Source: Senegalia massiliensis
Lineage (GTDB): Bacteria; Bacillota; Clostridia; Tissierellales; SIT17
Reading direction: 5' to 3'
Assembly: GCF_009911265.1 (NCBI RefSeq)
Contig: NZ_QXXA01000005.1
Span: 124,001-188,000 of the forward strand
DNA length: 64,000 nt
Shown here: piece after piece, positions 47,060-56,216 of the stretch
Layout: every line of letters starts with the position of its first letter
How positions within the stretch are numbered: position 1 is the first letter of the stretch
Translations under genes and position numbers: made by a program
The notes under the pieces: generated by a model
Database searches by the model: none
The model's input: only the letters and a program-made list of their open reading frames with translations
What the model was told of the DNA's origin: nothing

Positions 47060-48013
47060 ATGGCAAGTTTAACAATTAGTGCAGAAAATATGAAAAAGGT
47101 AAAAGGAGTAGGTTTTCTTATTAACAAGGGAACTGACAATTTTTCAGCTAGGATTATAACTACTAATGGAAAGATAACTTCAGCTCAAAATAAATGTATT
47201 TCAGAAGCTGCTGAAAAATTTGGTAATGGTGAGGTGGCATTTACTTCAAGACTTACTATAGAATGTCCTGGTATTCCATATGATAAAATTCAAGATTTTA
47301 GAGATTATATTGGAAAAGAAGGTCTTGAAACTGGTGGAACAGGGTCAAAGGTACGTCCTGTAGTTTCATGTAAAGGTACTACCTGTCAATATGGATTAAT
47401 TGATACTTTTGAAATTTCTGAGAAAATTCATAACAAATTTTATAAAGGTTATAATGATGTTAAATTACCACATAAATTTAAAATTGGTGTAGGAGGTTGT
47501 CCTAACAACTGTATGAAACCAAGTTTAAATGATTTAGGTATTGTAGGTCAATTAATTCCTAATTATGATGAAGATTTATGTGTTGGATGCAGGGTTTGTG
47601 GGGTTGAAAACTCTTGTCCAGTAGATGCTACAAAGATTGTTGATGGAATACTTCAAATTGATAATGAAATATGTAATAATTGTGGGCGTTGTATAGGTAC
47701 TTGTCATTTTGATGCTATAGAAGATGGAAAAATAGGCTACAAAATTTATATTGGTGGTAGATGGGGTAAAATAATGAACCCAGGAGTTGCTCTAAGTAAG
47801 ATATTTGAAACAGAAGAAGAGGTTTTTGAAATAATTGAGAAAATGATTTTATTATATAGAGAACAAGGAATTACAGGAGAAAGAGTGGCTCAAATGGTAC
47901 AAAGAATAGGGCTTCAAAATATAGAAAATCAATTATTAAGCAATGATTTATTTGAAAGAAAAGATGAAGTATTAAATAGTGATCTTCATTTAGTAGGTGG
48001 AGCTACTTGCTAA
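47060..48013 (+). CDS. Siroheme-type sulfite/nitrite reductase-like protein with two 4Fe-4S ferredoxin sites
   Basis: A 317-residue protein. The N-terminal ferrodoxin-like half (about 10-85) is followed by siroheme/4Fe-4S ligand motifs VVSCKGTTCQYG and GGCPNNCMKPS. Two ferredoxin motifs are inserted after them: CVGCRVCGVENSCPV and CNNCGRCIGTCHF. The overall plan resembles the AsrC/Dsr-like group of small assimilatory or detoxifying sulfite reductases. The first siroheme motif has four residues between cysteines where five is usual in the family I know. AAGGGGG precedes the ATG. It is 22 bases after the CoA-disulfide reductase, a possible electron donor. Confidence 0.87.
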   Translation: MASLTISAENMKKVKGVGFLINKGTDNFSARIITTNGKITSAQNKCISEAAEKFGNGEVAFTSRLTIECPGIPYDKIQDFRDYIGKEGLETGGTGSKVRPVVSCKGTTCQYGLIDTFEISEKIHNKFYKGYNDVKLPHKFKIGVGGCPNNCMKPSLNDLGIVGQLIPNYDEDLCVGCRVCGVENSCPVDATKIVDGILQIDNEICNNCGRCIGTCHFDAIEDGKIGYKIYIGGRWGKIMNPGVALSKIFETEEEVFEIIEKMILLYREQGITGERVAQMVQRIGLQNIENQLLSNDLFERKDEVLNSDLHLVGGATC

Positions 48014-48017
48014 TATA

Positions 48018-48063
48018 TTTATTTAGGAGAAAGTAAAATTACTTTCTCCTAAATAAAATTTTT
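48018..48063 (+). terminator. Terminator after the siroheme reductase gene
   Basis: Perfect 19-base arms 48018-48036 (TTTATTTAGGAGAAAGTAA) and 48039-48057, followed by ATTTTT. It separates the reductase from the exporter gene, perhaps allowing only partial readthrough. Confidence 0.88.
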
Positions 48064-48109
48064 AATATTGATTGTTCAAAATTTAACAAATAATAAAGGA
48101 GAGGTTCCT

Positions 48110-49144
48110 ATGAATAATAAAAAAAATCTAGCAATTATCACTTGTATATCCATTGCAGTAATCTCAACTTATCTTGGCAAATTACAAAATATAATTGGAG
48201 CTCCTATGATTGGTTTATTTATTGGCATGATTATATTAAATATTATGCCTAATATTGATAAAGAATTTAAGGCTGGAACTAGTTTTGCAGGCAAAAAATT
48301 TCTTAAATGGGGTATTATTTTAGCAGGTGCTACTCTTAATTTTTCTCAAATATTAGGATATGGAGCTATGGCAATGCCTCTTATAATATTTAATATAATA
48401 CTTGCTTTTAGTGTTGCATATTTTGTAGGTAAAAAATTAAACCTAACTCCTAATACATGTACTTTAGTAGGTGGTGGAAGTTGCATATGTGGAGGTACTG
48501 CTATTGCCACTCTTGCTTCTATTATAAAAGCAAAAGAAGAAGAAATTGCTTATGCTATGACTGCCATATTTTTATTTGATATTTTTGCAGCATTAATATA
48601 CCCTTATTTAGCTGAAGCTATAGGCCTTACTGTAAATCAATTTGGTATTCTTGCAGGTACTGCAATAAATGATACTTCAAGTGTTGCTGCAGCTGAAGCT
48701 ACTTATAATACATTAACTAATGGTGATTCTACTCTTGCAATAACAGTAAAACTTGCAAGGACTACTATGTTGATACTAGTATCTATTGCTGCAACTTTTA
48801 TAACAGTAAGAAATGAATCAAAACTAAATAAGTCAGCTGAAGAAAATCTATCTATATGTAAAACAGTTATGAAAGTTTTTCCTTGGTTTATAGGTATATT
48901 TTTAGGAATGGCTATATTAAACACAATAGGTGTATTTAATATAATACCTAATTCAGCTGTATTCTTTAAAACTAGTTATAAGTTTCTTATAACAGCAGCA
49001 CTTGTAGGAGTTGGATTTAAGATTCAATTTAAAGAATTATTTACTAAAGGTACAAAACCAATAATACTTGGTGGCTTAACTTGGGGTGCTGTTGCTATAT
49101 CTTCCTTATTATTCATAACAATATTCTCTGATTTTATAGGATAA
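48110..49144 (+). CDS. YeiH-family putative sulfate/organosulfur exporter
   Basis: A 344-residue membrane protein with about ten hydrophobic helices, matching the conserved UPF0324/YeiH pattern: GAPMIGLFIGMIILNI, KFLKWGIILAGATLNFSQIL and LVGGGSCICGGTAIATLASI. The family is annotated as putative sulfate exporters, although the substrate is not proven. The ATG at 48110 has AAAGGAGAGGTTCCT upstream; the frame also extends to a TTG at 48068 without a ribosome site. Placement beside sulfur-reduction genes and a LysR regulator fits a sulfur role. Confidence 0.88.
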   Translation: MNNKKNLAIITCISIAVISTYLGKLQNIIGAPMIGLFIGMIILNIMPNIDKEFKAGTSFAGKKFLKWGIILAGATLNFSQILGYGAMAMPLIIFNIILAFSVAYFVGKKLNLTPNTCTLVGGGSCICGGTAIATLASIIKAKEEEIAYAMTAIFLFDIFAALIYPYLAEAIGLTVNQFGILAGTAINDTSSVAAAEATYNTLTNGDSTLAITVKLARTTMLILVSIAATFITVRNESKLNKSAEENLSICKTVMKVFPWFIGIFLGMAILNTIGVFNIIPNSAVFFKTSYKFLITAALVGVGFKIQFKELFTKGTKPIILGGLTWGAVAISSLLFITIFSDFIG

Positions 49145-49171
49145 AAATAAGACCCTGTTGGGTCTTATTTT
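49144..49171. terminator. Bidirectional terminator between yeiH-like and tetR genes
   Basis: AAAATAAGACCC and GGGTCTTATTTT with a TGTT loop; it overlaps the stop regions of the two convergent genes. Confidence 0.88.
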
Positions 49172-49743
49172 ATTCCATTAATTAACATATTTATAACAGG
49201 TTTAGGGTCAATATTTTCTAATTCTCTTTTTTCCACTCCTATACCTTCTGCATAAAAAAAGTTTAATGTTCCAAAAAGGCTCATTACAAATACTTTTTCA
49301 TCTATATTATCTCTTATTTCACCTTTATCTTTATATTTCTTTATTAATTTTGAAACTGTATTTAAAAGGTACTCTTTTATACTACATATCTCTTTTGTCA
49401 TATTTTCTGATAAATCTACTGAATTACTCATAAGATTATTCCACATATCTATATGCATTCTTATGAATCTTCCATGAAAACTAGCTATTTCAACTAAGGT
49501 TTCTTGAAAATTTGTTGATTTATCTATTAAGTCTTGTAATGAATCTATATAACTTATTATGAAATACTTTATCATCTCTTCAAATAGATGATTTTTACTT
49601 TTGAAATATTCATATATTGTACCTTTACCTACATTTGCAGTATCTGCTATAGTCTGCATTTTTGCTTTATGAAATCCATTTTCAGAAAAAACTTTTGCTG
49701 CAGCTTTTATAATATCTTTTTCTTTTTCTTGTTTTACATACAT
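49165..49743 (-). CDS. TetR/AcrR family regulator of the RND efflux operon
   Basis: A 192-residue regulator with the TetR helix-turn-helix near the N-terminus: KEKDIIKAAAKVFSENGFHK then ADTANVGKGTIYEYFKSKNH. It is third in the operon after the RND pump and its adaptor, the usual place for an autoregulated repressor. A palindromic TGACC-N4-GGTCA operator lies upstream of the operon at 53765-53778. Confidence 0.91.
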   Translation of the reverse strand: MYVKQEKEKDIIKAAAKVFSENGFHKAKMQTIADTANVGKGTIYEYFKSKNHLFEEMIKYFIISYIDSLQDLIDKSTNFQETLVEIASFHGRFIRMHIDMWNNLMSNSVDLSENMTKEICSIKEYLLNTVSKLIKKYKDKGEIRDNIDEKVFVMSLFGTLNFFYAEGIGVEKRELENIDPKPVINMLINGIK

Positions 49744-49780
49744 TTTATCACCTACAACTTTTGTTTATATTATCCATACC

Positions 49781-52700
49781 TTATTTTTTAAATTTAAGTG
49801 ATATATCATCAAACACTGTATACATTACTGGTATAAGTACCAGAGTTAATATTGTAGATAGCAATAATCCTCCTATTACTACTGTTGCCATTGGTGCTTG
49901 TATTTCAGAACCTTCTCCAAGTCCTATTGCTATAGGTAAAAGTCCTAATACTGTTGTAAGTGTTGTCATAAGTATTGGTCTAAGTCTTATAGGCCCTGCA
50001 TTTTTTATAGCTAAATTTCTCTCTTCTCCATTTTTTCTTCTTGTATTTATATAATCTATAAGCACTATGGCATTATTAACTACTATACCTATAAGCATTA
50101 TAGCCCCTATTAATGAAGTTACATTTACTGTTCTGTTTGTTATAAAAAGTCCTAATGCTCCACCTGCTATTGAAAGTGGAACTGTAAACATTATTGTAAA
50201 TGGGTGAAGTAATGATTCAAATTGTGATGCAAGAATCATATATACAAGAATTATTGCTAAAACTAGTGCAAGCCCTAAATCACCAAATGCTTCTTCTAAT
50301 TGTTCATTTTCTCCTGCTATTTCATAGCTATATCCATTTTCTAAATCATAATCTTCTAATTTTTCTTCTATATCAGTTATTACACTACTTAAATCTCTTT
50401 CTTGTATTTTACTATTCACTGTAACCATTCTAGATTGGCTATCTCTATTTATTGATATTGGACCATTAACAATTTTTACATCTGCTACTTTTTCAAGTGA
50501 TATTTGTGATCCCATAGGAGTATTTATAGGAAGATTTTTTAGGTTTTCTAGATTTTCTGAATATAGATCATTTCCTTTTAATACTATATCTATTTCATTA
50601 CCTTCTGTAGTATATCTACTTGCTGTTGTACCAGATACTACACTTTTTACTGCATTACCTATTTGAGCTGTAGTAAGTCCATAATTACTTGCTTTTAAAC
50701 TATCTATATCAACCTCTACTTCTGGTATACCTTCTCCTATATTTGAACTTACTTCTCTTGTTCCTTCTACACTTTCTATTATTGATACGAAGTCTTCTGA
50801 AATATCTTCTAATCTATCTAAATCTTGACCTTTTATTTCTATACTTACTGGAGCTCCACCCATACTTGCTGGTCCCATAGCATTACTTGTTACATCTACG
50901 TTTATATCTGCACCAGCTATATTACTTAATTTTTCTCTTATATTTTCTGCCACATTAAAAGTGGATTCTTCTCTTTCTTTTTTGAGTACTCCTGTTATTG
51001 TAGCTTGATTTTCAGTACTACCACCCATAGAAAATGCTCCTCCAGATCCTATTGTAGTAAACACTGTATCAATTATATCCATATCTTCTAATCTATTTTC
51101 TACATCTTCTACTACTTCTCTTGTTCTATCTAATTCTGAACCTACAGGTAAATTAACTGATACTGTAAATTGTCCTTCATCTGTAGCTGGTATAAATTCA
51201 GCTCCTACAGGTATTAGAGATGCTATACTTAGTGAAAATACTAATAAAGCTATAATTATAGTAGATTTTCTATGTCCTAAACTCCAACTAAGTACTCTCT
51301 TATATATACTTTCTAATTTTGCAAATCCTTTATCAAAAGAATGTAATATAAATGACTTTCTTTTAGATTTTTCTTCATTATTAATATCTACATTTAATAT
51401 TTGTGAAGATAACATTGGTACAAGCGTAAGTGATACTGCTAAAGATGCTAAAAGTGAAAATGTAACTGTTAGTGCAAGTTCCTTAAATATTGTAGATGTA
51501 ATCCCTTCTACAAATACTATTGGTAAAAATACTGCTACAGTTGTAAGAGTTGATGCTGTAACTGCCATAGCAACTTCTTTTGTCCCTTTCACTGCAGATT
51601 CAGATTTACTATAACCATCTCTTCTATACCTATATATATTTTCAAGCACCACTATAGAGTTATCTACGAGCATACCTATACCAAGTGCAAGACCACCAAG
51701 TGTCATAAGGTTTAATGTTATTCCATTAAAATATATTAATGAAAATGTTGCTATTATTGATACTGGTATAGCTGTTCCTACTATTAAAGTTGTTCTTATA
51801 TTTCTTAAAAACAAGAATAATATTATCATAGCAAGAACTGCACCAAGCGCACCTGATTTTAATACTGTATTTATTGATAGATTTATGAAATCAGCTTGAT
51901 CTATTACTACTTTTATATCTCTTGTAGGAAATTCTTCTTGTATTTTCTCAAGTTCATCATTAATTCTAGAAGATACACTTACAGTATTAGTTCCTGATTG
52001 TTTTTGAACTGATATGCTTATACTAGGTTTACCGTTTATCTTTGATATACTTTTTACTTCTTTATTTTCTAAATTTACTTCTGCTACATCAGATAATGGT
52101 ATTGTACCTCCTGTTGGAAGTGTAATAGGTAAGTTTCTTATTTCTTCTATATCTTTAAATTCACCTGTTGTACGTATAGTTAAATTTTGTATTCCTTTTT
52201 CAACTGTTCCACCAGGAAGACTCATATTTTGAGCCCCTATGATTTGAGATAATGTATCCATTGAAATTCCATAATTTTGTAATAGATGTAAATCTGCTTT
52301 TACACTTATTTCTTTTTGATATCCTCCATTTATATTAACTGAAGCAACCCCTTCAAGTCTTTCTAATCTAGGTGATAATTCATCTTCTGCAAATCTTTGT
52401 AAACTTGAAAGGTCATCACTACCTGATAATGATGCTTCCATTACAGGCATTGCATTCGGATCTATTTTAAGTACCATAGGATCATTTGCGCCTTCTGGTA
52501 AAAATCCTTTTATCATATCTACTTTTTCTCTCATTTCAAGAGATGCAAAATCCATATCTGTACCAAAATTAAATTCTGCGATTATCACAGAACTTCCCTC
52601 TGAGGATATACTAGAAACATTTTCAATATTTGATACAGTACCTATAGATTGCTCCAATGGTTTTGTAACTAGATTTTCAATTTCTTGTGGCCCTACTCCA

Positions 52701-52855
52701 TTATATTGAGTCTGAACTATTGCTATAGGAAGACTAAATTGTGGTAATAAATCTATAGGAAGCCTTGTAAGAGATACTACACCTAAAAGTACCACAATTA
52801 ATGTCACCATTACAATAGTAACTGGCCTTTTAACTGAAAGTTTAGTTAGATTCAT
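49781..52855 (-). CDS. RND family efflux transporter permease (AcrB-like)
   Basis: A 1024-residue inner-membrane pump starting MNLTKLSVKRPVTIVMVTLI, with the twelve-helix, two-fold repeated plan of hydrophobe/amphiphile exporters: helices near 10-30 and 335-500, then 525-545 and 850-1010. Typical loops GGLALGIGMLVDNSIVVLEN and IGAIMLIGIVVNNAIVLIDY contain the proton-relay Asp/Asn helices. The start at 52855 follows AGAGGTGAAAAAG and overlaps the adaptor gene end. In a Gram-positive cell it would act with the lipoprotein adaptor only. Confidence 0.94.
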   Translation of the reverse strand: MNLTKLSVKRPVTIVMVTLIVVLLGVVSLTRLPIDLLPQFSLPIAIVQTQYNGVGPQEIENLVTKPLEQSIGTVSNIENVSSISSEGSSVIIAEFNFGTDMDFASLEMREKVDMIKGFLPEGANDPMVLKIDPNAMPVMEASLSGSDDLSSLQRFAEDELSPRLERLEGVASVNINGGYQKEISVKADLHLLQNYGISMDTLSQIIGAQNMSLPGGTVEKGIQNLTIRTTGEFKDIEEIRNLPITLPTGGTIPLSDVAEVNLENKEVKSISKINGKPSISISVQKQSGTNTVSVSSRINDELEKIQEEFPTRDIKVVIDQADFINLSINTVLKSGALGAVLAMIILFLFLRNIRTTLIVGTAIPVSIIATFSLIYFNGITLNLMTLGGLALGIGMLVDNSIVVLENIYRYRRDGYSKSESAVKGTKEVAMAVTASTLTTVAVFLPIVFVEGITSTIFKELALTVTFSLLASLAVSLTLVPMLSSQILNVDINNEEKSKRKSFILHSFDKGFAKLESIYKRVLSWSLGHRKSTIIIALLVFSLSIASLIPVGAEFIPATDEGQFTVSVNLPVGSELDRTREVVEDVENRLEDMDIIDTVFTTIGSGGAFSMGGSTENQATITGVLKKEREESTFNVAENIREKLSNIAGADINVDVTSNAMGPASMGGAPVSIEIKGQDLDRLEDISEDFVSIIESVEGTREVSSNIGEGIPEVEVDIDSLKASNYGLTTAQIGNAVKSVVSGTTASRYTTEGNEIDIVLKGNDLYSENLENLKNLPINTPMGSQISLEKVADVKIVNGPISINRDSQSRMVTVNSKIQERDLSSVITDIEEKLEDYDLENGYSYEIAGENEQLEEAFGDLGLALVLAIILVYMILASQFESLLHPFTIMFTVPLSIAGGALGLFITNRTVNVTSLIGAIMLIGIVVNNAIVLIDYINTRRKNGEERNLAIKNAGPIRLRPILMTTLTTVLGLLPIAIGLGEGSEIQAPMATVVIGGLLLSTILTLVLIPVMYTVFDDISLKFKK

Positions 52856-53732
52856 CTTTTTCACCTCTTACAACTTCAACTTCACTCTTATCTTCTATAT
52901 AGTTCTGGCCCTTAACTATAACTTTATCTCCTTCATTTAATCCTGATTTTATTTCTGTAAAATCACCTGTATCTAATCCTACTTTAACTTGTTTTTCTAT
53001 AGCCTTATTATCTTTTACTATATATACTATATTTTTTTCACCAATATTTAATATTGATTCACTTCTAACCTTTAATGCATTTTTTACTACATTAGTATCT
53101 ATTTCAATAGTTGTAGCCATTCCCGGCTTTATATTTCTATTTTCTTCATCTAATAAGATATTTACAGTATATAATCCTGTTTTTGGATCTACTGTAGGAG
53201 ATATACTTACTATTTTTCCATTTAATCCTTGTTCATCTATTGAATCTATACCTACCCAAGCTTCTTTTCCTATAAATAATTCTCCTATTACATTTTCACT
53301 TACATTCATAGAAATAGTCATAGGTGCATTTTTGTCAACTATTACCATAGCAGGTTTAGTTAAAGGTACATATTCACTTTCTTTCATATTTATAGTCGAT
53401 ACGATACCTTCTAAAGGAGATTTTATCTCTCTTATTTCTTCTCCATCTTTTAATGTGAATAATACATCGTCTTTTTCTACCTTTTTTCCAAGACCTTTTT
53501 TGATATCTTCTACTTTTAATGATGAATCTGCTGTTATCATCATTTCTGCTTGCATAATAGCTCTTCCACCTAATGTTAATGAGTTTGAAAGAGTGTCTTT
53601 TTCTACTTCTTCTATTTCAACAGCTACCTTTTCTTCCTCTGTAGTTTCATCTTGTGTATCTTTATTGCTACATGCAGAAACTACTCCTAAAAGTAATATT
53701 GCTATTAAAAATATAGCTAATTTCTTCTTCAT
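52842..53732 (-). CDS. RND efflux periplasmic-adaptor-type lipoprotein (membrane fusion protein)
   Basis: A 296-residue HlyD/AcrA-family adaptor. The N-terminus MKKKLAIFLIAILLLGVVSA ends in a lipobox Cys at residue 21, so it is membrane anchored. A lipoyl-like barrel half-site (LKVEDIKKGLGKKVEKDDVL, then EIKSPLEGIVSTINMKESEY) and a beta-barrel domain (about 150-220) follow. The helical hairpin is very short, as in Gram-positive adaptors that need not reach an outer-membrane channel. First gene of the operon. Confidence 0.92.
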   Translation of the reverse strand: MKKKLAIFLIAILLLGVVSACSNKDTQDETTEEEKVAVEIEEVEKDTLSNSLTLGGRAIMQAEMMITADSSLKVEDIKKGLGKKVEKDDVLFTLKDGEEIREIKSPLEGIVSTINMKESEYVPLTKPAMVIVDKNAPMTISMNVSENVIGELFIGKEAWVGIDSIDEQGLNGKIVSISPTVDPKTGLYTVNILLDEENRNIKPGMATTIEIDTNVVKNALKVRSESILNIGEKNIVYIVKDNKAIEKQVKVGLDTGDFTEIKSGLNEGDKVIVKGQNYIEDKSEVEVVRGEKDESN

Positions 53733-53764
53733 ATTTTAACCTCCAATAATTTTTACTTCAAGAC

Positions 53765-53778
53765 TGACCAGTCGGTCA
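53765..53778. promoter_or_regulatory. TetR-type operator upstream of the RND operon
   Basis: TGACCAGTCGGTCA, arms TGACC and GGTCA around AGTC, lies 33 bases before the adaptor start. This matches palindromes bound by AcrR-like TetR regulators; the operon encodes one. Confidence 0.82.
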
Positions 53779-53803
53779 ATAATATTCATTATATTATAAA
53801 TAA

Positions 53804-53834
53804 AAAAATTGTCAACAATTTGTTGACAATTTTT
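53804..53834 (-). terminator. Terminator of the metallopeptidase/membrane-protein operon
   Basis: AAAAATTGTCAACAA and TTGTTGACAATTTTT are perfect 15-base arms with a one-base centre as drawn; in practice a 4-base loop. It lies 18 bases beyond the stop at 53852. Confidence 0.85.
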
Positions 53835-53851
53835 AAGTTAAATTATCAATA

Positions 53852-54550
53852 TTAATCTACTTTAAAATCTATTATTTTACCCTTATAATATTTCATACTA
53901 ATCATCTTCCCAAATTTTCTATTATTCTTTACTCTTGTTATATATGTTATATTAATAGGTTCATTTTTAATTTTAAAATAATCAATATTTTTATGATCAA
54001 TTTCATCTAAATCATAACCTTTTTCTATTATATAATCATCAGCTATTCTTTCTGGTTTGATTTGTATACCCATGTGATTTTTTGTTATTAAAGATATTAC
54101 TATTAATAGTATAACTGTTATAGTAGCTACGTATTTTACTTTTCCATCATTATTTTTACTTCTAGATGTAATACCGGATATGGAAAACAATATAACGTAT
54201 AAAAATGTTCTTATATTAGGACTTAGTATAAACAAAATAATAATATTAAAAAGAATAAAATTTAGTATCATTGTTGTGATTACCATTATACTATTTATAT
54301 ATTTATCATTTTTAACTTTCTTTTCGTAAATACTTATAATACTCATTATTATAAGTGCAAGTATTGATGCTATAATCCAATCAATATGCGTATCAGTTAA
54401 TAAATATAAAAAATATATATAAATAATAATTAGAGGAACAATGACAAGAAATATATTTAATCTCTTATAAAGACTACTTTCTTTAGATATTTTATTAAGT
54501 TTTGTGAATAGCCATAAAATAAAAGTATTTGCTATTCCAATAATCAACAT
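53852..54550 (-). CDS. Multi-pass membrane protein of unknown function
   Basis: A 232-residue protein with about five hydrophobic segments in the first 160 residues and a soluble C-terminal domain of ~70 residues (KPERIADDYIIEKGYDLDEI onward). No family was recognised. The ATG at 54550 lacks a well-spaced ribosome site; GAGGTGAAAG sits 25 bases upstream, inside the previous gene's end, so translation might begin earlier in frame at a non-ATG codon. It follows the metallopeptidase gene by 13 bases. Confidence 0.7.
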   Translation of the reverse strand: MLIIGIANTFILWLFTKLNKISKESSLYKRLNIFLVIVPLIIIYIYFLYLLTDTHIDWIIASILALIIMSIISIYEKKVKNDKYINSIMVITTMILNFILFNIIILFILSPNIRTFLYVILFSISGITSRSKNNDGKVKYVATITVILLIVISLITKNHMGIQIKPERIADDYIIEKGYDLDEIDHKNIDYFKIKNEPINITYITRVKNNRKFGKMISMKYYKGKIIDFKVD

Positions 54551-54563
54551 AATGATTAATGCA

Positions 54564-56144
54564 TTAATAATCTTTCACCTCTTCTATAAGAGCATCTTTT
54601 ATATTTTCATCTAAATTGTTAAATTCAAGGAAATCCTTATATGCTTCTTGATTGCCCATTTCTAAATCTTCTTTTAATTTTTTATATTGTTGAATTTTTG
54701 GTTTTAATAAGTCTGGATATACTACTTTATCTAACCCACTTTGTAGTATTTCTATACTTTTATCTATATCATATAGAAGATAAATCTCTGCTAGATACTC
54801 ATAATTAGTACCTGAATCCCCATTAATCTCTAAAGAACTTTTAAAAGCTTCTTTTGCTTTTTCAAATTCATTTAATTTTAAATAGTTTTGTGCTAATAAA
54901 TCCCATAGATGAGAATCATTTTTCTTGTCCATGCCTAATTTCAGCACTTCTGATACTTCTTCAAAGTTTTTGTTCCTACTATATAAAAAGGCTAACTCTT
55001 TTATTGCATCAATGTTATCTGGATATTTTTCTATATATTTTTTTATCCCAGTTATTCTTTCTTGTTCTATATCTTCCGTCTTCTCTTGAAGTTTTATCTG
55101 TGGAAATGTCTCCCAACCATTCTTAAAGTGTTTTTTTAACTGGTTTTCATAATTTTTTACAGTTTTACCTGTAGCTTTTTTAAAGGATTCATCAAATGAT
55201 TTATCCTTTAATCCAAGTAATATTTCATCAATTATATTTTCACCATGATTATATATTAAAAGATATATCATTTTATAACTCTGTTCATATCCATTCTTAC
55301 TTGCCCAATCTTCAGGCTTAATTAATTGTTCAAAAGGAGTTATTCCATCTAATATAATATTTGGAGTACCAATATTGTCTGCTCCTATAAATGATGCTAC
55401 CCCTTCTTCAAACCAAATTGGTATTTTATTTTCTTCTATATTATTTTTTAATCTATACATATGTGATACATAATGTGTATATTCATGCCTTAATACAAAT
55501 TTAAATTCATTTACAGTATCTAATGCAAGAACTTCATTATAGACATCATTTATTGGCATTTTTATTTGTTTTAAATCCTCATAATAATATCCACCTGTAA
55601 AATCATTTACTATTATATCCTCATTAAAAGTTTCAGAATCAGTTATTTTTATAGTTAATGGATCATATTTCACATCTTTGTATATTTTTGTTGAATCTTT
55701 TTTTACGTCTTTTATATATTTATTTATAAGTTCTATTCCTGGTTCAGAAGATTTTCTATAGAGAATAGTCAAATTATCATCTTTAAATTCTTTATATTCT
55801 TTTTTTATTTTATCTTTTGGTAATCTTGATTGTGCAAATTGATTAAATGTAGTATATTTTGTATCCTCAATTTTACCCACATATATATATGATATCCCTA
55901 TATTGATAAAGCTTAAAATAATAATTGAAACAACTAAAATCCCTTTAGAAAATTTATCCTTATATATAAATATTTTTTTCTTTTTTAATGCTATTATTAG
56001 AGAAACAAATATTAAAAAAGCTGAAGTTATAAATGAGAAAGTATATAGATTTTCTAAACTTATAAATGTAGCTATTATCATATATATTAAAGTTAAAACT
56101 AAAATAAGTGCAAATGTAATAAATATAGTTTTTGTTCTTTTCAA
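54564..56144 (-). CDS. Membrane-anchored peptidase MA family metallopeptidase with TPR repeats
   Basis: A ~526-residue protein. Four hydrophobic segments occupy about the first 100 residues. A gluzincin-type zinc site HEYTHYVSHMY (HExxH) is followed 20-30 residues later by WFEEGVASFIG with the third ligand Glu. The C-terminal ~150 residues form tetratricopeptide repeats (EVLKLGMDKKNDSHLWDLLA, then NYEYLAEIYLLYD). It probably cleaves proteins on the outer face of the membrane. The start is TTG at 56144, set by TTAGGAGGTTTTGTT. Twin palindromes lie just upstream. Confidence 0.86.
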   Translation of the reverse strand: MKRTKTIFITFALILVLTLIYMIIATFISLENLYTFSFITSAFLIFVSLIIALKKKKIFIYKDKFSKGILVVSIIILSFINIGISYIYVGKIEDTKYTTFNQFAQSRLPKDKIKKEYKEFKDDNLTILYRKSSEPGIELINKYIKDVKKDSTKIYKDVKYDPLTIKITDSETFNEDIIVNDFTGGYYYEDLKQIKMPINDVYNEVLALDTVNEFKFVLRHEYTHYVSHMYRLKNNIEENKIPIWFEEGVASFIGADNIGTPNIILDGITPFEQLIKPEDWASKNGYEQSYKMIYLLIYNHGENIIDEILLGLKDKSFDESFKKATGKTVKNYENQLKKHFKNGWETFPQIKLQEKTEDIEQERITGIKKYIEKYPDNIDAIKELAFLYSRNKNFEEVSEVLKLGMDKKNDSHLWDLLAQNYLKLNEFEKAKEAFKSSLEINGDSGTNYEYLAEIYLLYDIDKSIEILQSGLDKVVYPDLLKPKIQQYKKLKEDLEMGNQEAYKDFLEFNNLDENIKDALIEEVKDY

Positions 56145-56160
56145 AACAAAACCTCCTAAC

Positions 56161-56201
56161 ACATAATATTATGATAGTTATATTTTATCATAATATTATG
56201 T
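56161..56201. promoter_or_regulatory. Twin palindromes upstream of the metallopeptidase gene
   Basis: The self-complementary CATAATATTATG occurs at 56162-56173 and again at 56189-56200, 27 bases centre to centre. Together with flanks they form a perfect 16-base inverted repeat, 56161-56176 with 56186-56201. No T tract follows in the minus direction, so an operator pair is more likely than a terminator. Confidence 0.65.
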
Positions 56202-56216
56202 CTATTAACATATATG

